Source: Phycisphaerae bacterium (GTDB lineage: Bacteria > Planctomycetota > Phycisphaerae > Phycisphaerales > SM1A02). Taken from it: a stretch of DNA of 8,596 nt. Position numbers and translations under genes: made by a program. The notes under the pieces are model-generated. The model was not told the origin of the DNA. It saw nothing but the letters and a program-made list of their open reading frames with translations, and did not search any database. Numbering within the stretch: the first letter of the stretch is position 1; each line of letters opens with the position of its first letter. This document shows positions 5,831-8,596 of the stretch, piece by piece. The stretch is taken from positions 1 to 8,596 of the forward strand of contig VGXK01000065.1 of NCBI GenBank assembly GCA_016873355.1. The letters are read 5' to 3'.

Positions 5831-7165
5831 CTAGCGCCGGGGATTGCGACCGCGCGGGCTCGATTCGCCTCGCTGCGCCGGGCGCGAAAGCATCCGCGGC
5901 TGCGCCGTGGCCGCTTCGGACATCTGGGGAAGCTGGCTCGGCGTGCCATCCTCCATGGACGGATCCCAGCGAGCGAAGACGAGACGACCCGCCTGCGTCT
6001 GAAGCGTGTTCGTCACCGTCACCGCGAGCGCCTGTCCGATGCGCGATGCGCCGTCCTCGACGACGACCATCGTGCCGTCGGGCAGATAGCCGACGCCCTG
6101 TCCGGGATTCTCGCCCGCGCGCGAGATCGAGATCGTGAGCCGATCGCCCGGAACCGCCACGGGGCGCGCGGCGCCCGCGAGTCGATGGAGGTTCAGCACG
6201 GTCACGCCCTGGATGTCGCCGACCTTCTGGAGATTCGTGTCGCACGTGAGCACGCGCATGTCCTCCTTGCGCGCCACTTCGAGCAGCATGCGGTCGACGG
6301 GCACGCCCTCGGCGGCGATCTCCTCGATCGCCACGTCCCCCTCCGGCATCCGCTGGAGTTCGCTCACGAGGTCGAGCGCGCGGCGACCGCGCTCCCGCTT
6401 CGCGCGATCGCCGCTGTCGGCGAGCATCTGGAGCTCGTCGATCACGAAGCGCGGAATGATGAGCGGCGCATCGACGAATCCGCTCGCCACGAGGTCGCGA
6501 AGTCGGCCGTCGACGAGTGCGCTCGAGTCGACGAGCATCGGCCGCAGCCCGCGATGCTGCCGCGAGAACTGCACGTAGGGGATGACGAGGCGGAAGTCGT
6601 CCTTCGTGTTGAGCACGACGGCCACGGTGATGTAGCAGATGATGAATCCGACCACGACCTTGGCCAGATTCATGTAGAGGCGCATCTGCTCGTTCTCCTT
6701 GAGCTCCCAGGCGCTCATCACCATGTCGATGAGCGAGCCGAATCCGGCCGCCGCCACGAGTCCGACGGCGATGCCGATGTAGACGCCGACGGCGCTCGCC
6801 AGGCGCTTGTTCGGCGTCATCGCGTCGGCCACGATCACGACGATGCCGGCGACGGCGCTGGCGATCGCGAATCCGACCGCCGTCCAGAAATAGTCGGTCG
6901 GGTTGCGGTTGCTCGAGACGATCAGCATCGTCACGGTGACGAGCGTCACCATGAACACGATGCGCACCGCGAGCATGAAGTGGCGGCCGGCTCGCTGCGA
7001 GCTTCCCTCGAAGCGCACGGCACGCCGCGCCGCCGGCGCCGCGTCGACCGACGCCGGCGCACCGCCGGACGCGGTGTGCTCGCGCGACGCGAACTCGGCG
7101 GAGCCCGTTCCCTCGGATCGCGATTGCGACTCAGGCCCCTCCGAGCGCGATCGATCGACGTTCAT
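5831..7165 (-). CDS. Membrane-anchored PIN/TRAM domain protein, YacL family
   Basis: Protein of 444 residues matching the B. subtilis YacL family: N-terminal transmembrane helices, then a PIN domain (putative Mg-dependent ribonuclease fold) and a TRAM domain (putative RNA binding). Its cellular substrate is not established. Residues 1-62 are polar and probably disordered. Four hydrophobic helices lie at about 64-84, 94-113, 124-146 and 166-186. The PIN domain (about 209-330) contains VDSSALVDGR with D213 and D219, IPRFVIDELQ with E244, D291 and TCDTNL with D309, so the acidic active-site set looks complete. TRAM (about 340-399) carries PGQGVGYLPDGTMVVVEDG and LQTQAGRLVFAR. A disordered tail follows. 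The ATG at 7165 was chosen; a later in-frame GTG (residue 50) or the ATG at residue 64 is possible, as many relatives begin just before helix 1. The -10-like hexamer 6 bases upstream favours 7165. Confidence 0.9.
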   Translation of the reverse strand: MNVDRSRSEGPESQSRSEGTGSAEFASREHTASGGAPASVDAAPAARRAVRFEGSSQRAGRHFMLAVRIVFMVTLVTVTMLIVSSNRNPTDYFWTAVGFAIASAVAGIVVIVADAMTPNKRLASAVGVYIGIAVGLVAAAGFGSLIDMVMSAWELKENEQMRLYMNLAKVVVGFIICYITVAVVLNTKDDFRLVIPYVQFSRQHRGLRPMLVDSSALVDGRLRDLVASGFVDAPLIIPRFVIDELQMLADSGDRAKRERGRRALDLVSELQRMPEGDVAIEEIAAEGVPVDRMLLEVARKEDMRVLTCDTNLQKVGDIQGVTVLNLHRLAGAARPVAVPGDRLTISISRAGENPGQGVGYLPDGTMVVVEDGASRIGQALAVTVTNTLQTQAGRLVFARWDPSMEDGTPSQLPQMSEAATAQPRMLSRPAQRGESSPRGRNPRR

Positions 7166-7171
7166 GCCGCG

Positions 7172-7177
7172 AGTCTA
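7172..7177 (-). promoter_or_regulatory. -10-like hexamer placed for leaderless yacL-family transcription
   Basis: The minus strand reads TAGACT, then 6 bases, then the ATG at 7165. The spacing is identical to that before recR and places the transcription start at the A of the ATG. No Shine-Dalgarno lies between the hexamer and the start. No good -35 box is seen. The element faces away from the ffs promoter in the 67-base divergent region. Confidence 0.4.
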
Positions 7178-7217
7178 CGCCGTGCGATGCGGCGCTTCGC
7201 GTCGGCGGCGGCACGTC

Positions 7218-7226
7218 TGCTAGGAT
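7218..7226 (+). promoter_or_regulatory. Extended -10 promoter of the SRP RNA gene
   Basis: TGCTAGGAT carries a TGn extension and a TAGGAT hexamer. Six bases later comes 7233, the base before the long terminal helix of the SRP RNA begins, so the promoter position and the independently deduced RNA 5' end agree. The -35 region is weak (TTCGCG at 7196-7201, 19 bases away), as is common with extended -10 promoters. Confidence 0.55.
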
Positions 7227-7232
7227 CCGACC

Positions 7233-7363
7233 GCCGACGACGCCGGAGGACGGTCGGGTCCGTTGGACGGTCGTCCCGGGAACCAGGTCAGGGCCTGACG
7301 GCAGCAGCCTTCAACGGCGGCAACCGAGCCCTCGGCAACCTGGCCGTCCTCCGCGTCGTCGGA
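7233..7363 (+). ncRNA. ffs: Signal recognition particle RNA, small bacterial type (4.5S-like)
   Basis: RNA component of SRP; it binds Ffh and scaffolds co-translational targeting of membrane proteins. The conserved helix-8 core is plain: CCAGGTCAGG at 7283-7292, a GCC/GGC stem (7293-7295 with 7300-7302), tetraloop TGAC (7296-7299), then AGCAGCC (7303-7309), which with the opposite strand forms the symmetric Ffh-binding loop. The tetraloop is URRC-type instead of the GGAA of E. coli. The ends close in a long helix: 7234-7255 pairs with 7342-7362 (GACGACG with CGTCGTC, GGAGGAC with GTCCTCC) with a single bulge, and a further helix pairs 7256-7265 with 7321-7331. About 130 nt and no Alu domain, so the short form. 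Ends are set by the terminal helix and are accurate to a few bases. No U-tract terminator separates it from dnaX. Confidence 0.93.
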
Positions 7364-7373
7364 TTCACGAGCC

Positions 7374-8596
7374 GTGCCGAGCCGACCCGCCAAGCCCAAG
7401 TCCGAGACGCCCGCGATGTGGGAGGACGCCGAAGCGTGCGCGCCCGAGGCGGCGCCCGCATCGGCGCCCGCGCCCGCATCGGCGCCTGCGTCGGCGCCCG
7501 CATCCGCAGCGGCCGCGCATCGAACCGCGGCGCCCGACTCGCAGAATGCGCCGCGCACGCTCGAATCCGCCCCGGAGCGTGGCTACACGGTGCTCGCGCG
7601 GCGCTATCGCAGCCGCGATTTCGACGAGATCGTCGGCCAGGAACCCGTCGCCCGCACGCTCCGCAACGCGATCGCCCAGAACCGCATCGCGCATGCGTAC
7701 CTCTTCTGCGGCACGCGCGGCGTTGGCAAGACGAGCATGGCCCGCATCTTCGCGGCGGCCATGAACGTGCGCGACCAGGGCGAGGCCGAGGCGATCCGCG
7801 CCGCGATCCTGCGCGGGCAGGACATGGACGTGATCGAGATCGACGGCGCGAGCAATCGCGGCATCGACGACGCGCGGGACCTCATCGCCGCCGCCGGAAT
7901 CGCCCCCGCGCGGAGTCCGCACAAGGTCTACATCATCGACGAAGTGCACATGCTCACCACGCCGGCGTTCAACGCGCTGCTCAAGACCATGGAAGAGCCG
8001 CCGCCGCACGTGAAGTTCATCCTCTGCACGACCGAACCGCACAAGGTGCCGGCCACCATCCAGAGCCGCTGCCAGCGCTTCGACTTCCGTACGATTCCGG
8101 CGACGCTCATCGCCGAGCATCTGCGGCGCATCCTGGCGCAGGAGAGGATCGACGCGGACGAGGAGGTGCTGCTGCTGATCGCGCGGCACGCGAATGGGTC
8201 GATGCGCGACGCGCTGTCGCTCGCCGATCGGCTGATCGCGGCGTCCGAGGGTCGACTCTCGCGCGCGGCGGCGGAGGAAGTGCTCGGGCTTCCGGACGAG
8301 GCGCGGGTCGCCGATCTCGTCGATTCGATCCGCGATCGCGACGGTCGCGGCGCGCTCGACCGCGCCGCGGCGCTGCTCGAGCAGGGCGTCTCGGTCGATC
8401 GGTCGCTCGAGCTGCTTGCGGATCGATTCCGCACGCTGCTCGTGGCGCGAGTCTGCGGCGGCGATTCGTCGATTCTCGAACTCGGCGCCGAAGGGCGCGC
8501 GAGGGCACGGGCGCAGTCCGAGGGCTTCGCCGCGGAGTCGCTCGTGCATCACATCGCCGTCTGCGACGCAGCGGCGCGGCACGCGCGCATGGCCTC
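7374..8596 (+). CDS. dnaX: DNA polymerase III clamp-loader subunit DnaX (gamma/tau), 3' end outside window
   Basis: AAA+ ATPase of the replicative clamp loader; 407 codons are visible and the frame is open to the edge. The core starts at YTVLARRYRSRDFDEIVGQE. Walker A is GTRGVGKT (113-120, K119), Walker B is YIIDEVHML (D189, E190), sensor 1 lies at CTTEPHK (219-221 are TTE), and the SRC arginine-finger motif has R232. Domain II and the start of domain III (about 250-407) follow. Two oddities: about 70 residues precede the core, including an Ala-Pro-Ala-Ser repeat; and between MNV (130-132) and DMDVIEID there are only about 20 residues and no cysteine, so the four-cysteine zinc module normally found after the Walker A helix is absent. 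The start is probably the GTG at 7374, with the ATG at 7416 possible; neither has a strong ribosome binding site. It lies about 10 bases after ffs, probably in one transcript. A tau/gamma frameshift site, if present, lies outside. Confidence 0.95.
   Translation, partial: MPSRPAKPKSETPAMWEDAEACAPEAAPASAPAPASAPASAPASAAAAHRTAAPDSQNAPRTLESAPERGYTVLARRYRSRDFDEIVGQEPVARTLRNAIAQNRIAHAYLFCGTRGVGKTSMARIFAAAMNVRDQGEAEAIRAAILRGQDMDVIEIDGASNRGIDDARDLIAAAGIAPARSPHKVYIIDEVHMLTTPAFNALLKTMEEPPPHVKFILCTTEPHKVPATIQSRCQRFDFRTIPATLIAEHLRRILAQERIDADEEVLLLIARHANGSMRDALSLADRLIAASEGRLSRAAAEEVLGLPDEARVADLVDSIRDRDGRGALDRAAALLEQGVSVDRSLELLADRFRTLLVARVCGGDSSILELGAEGRARARAQSEGFAAESLVHHIAVCDAAARHARMA
7452..7505 (+). repeat. 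In-frame 12-base tandem repeat in the dnaX N-terminal extension
   Basis: Four near-identical copies of GCGCCCGCATCG with one 6-base half unit between the first and second, encoding Ala-Pro-Ala-Ser units at about residues 27-44 of DnaX. Variation is mostly at third codon positions (CCT for CCC, GCG for GCA, TCC for TCG). The product is a flexible linker-like segment before the AAA+ core. Such repeats can expand or contract by replication slippage without breaking the frame. Confidence 0.8.

Noticed and set aside
4782..6245. A 487-residue minus-strand frame across recR and its neighbours
   Set aside because: Out of frame with recR, rpoN and yacL, very arginine-rich, and it runs across three confident genes.
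7365..8582. A 405-residue minus-strand frame opposite dnaX
   Set aside because: Antisense shadow of dnaX; the sense frame has intact Walker A, Walker B and arginine-finger motifs.
1..8596. Mobile elements, CRISPR arrays, tRNAs, or a defence or biosynthetic island
   Set aside because: No transposase, integrase, terminal inverted repeats, spaced direct repeats or tRNA-like cloverleaf was seen. All genes are recognisable core or lipid-pathway genes with uniform base composition.

Overview
The window is chromosomal, very GC-rich and densely coded, with no mobile element, CRISPR array or tRNA. The gene content suggests a planctomycete, possibly Phycisphaerae-like: it combines an HpnC/HpnD/HpnE squalene route, sigma-54, a YacL-type PIN/TRAM membrane protein and a DnaX without the usual zinc module. 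This placement is inferred from gene content and protein style only; no rRNA or other phylogenetic marker was tested.

Minus strand, read from 7165 down to 1: a membrane-anchored PIN/TRAM protein (YacL family, 5831-7165), then recR (5135-5776) and rpoN (3560-5131), which are only 3 bases apart. A GC-rich hairpin (3518-3551) follows. Next comes the squalene operon hpnC (2436-3464), hpnD (1534-2439) and hpnE (89-1537). Its genes are joined by 4-base stop/start overlaps (GTGA, ATGA), and another ATGA overlap leads into an unidentified gene that runs off the left edge (92 to 1).

Plus strand, from 7233 to the right edge: a small bacterial SRP RNA gene (ffs, about 7233-7363), followed about 10 bases later by dnaX (7374 to beyond 8596). 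A 67-base divergent region (7166-7232) lies between yacL and ffs, with a -10-like element facing each way.

How the genes work together: HpnD condenses two farnesyl diphosphates to presqualene diphosphate, HpnC converts that to hydroxysqualene, and HpnE reduces it to squalene, the precursor of hopanoids or other triterpenes. DnaX (replicative clamp loader) and RecR (recombinational repair) are DNA-maintenance genes. RpoN is the alternative sigma factor 54. The SRP RNA serves membrane-protein targeting. I do not see a new multi-gene system. The points most worth a second look are the SRP RNA lying almost against dnaX, the missing zinc module and the Ala/Pro repeat in DnaX, and -10-like hexamers placed exactly 6 bases before the yacL and recR start codons, which suggests leaderless transcripts.
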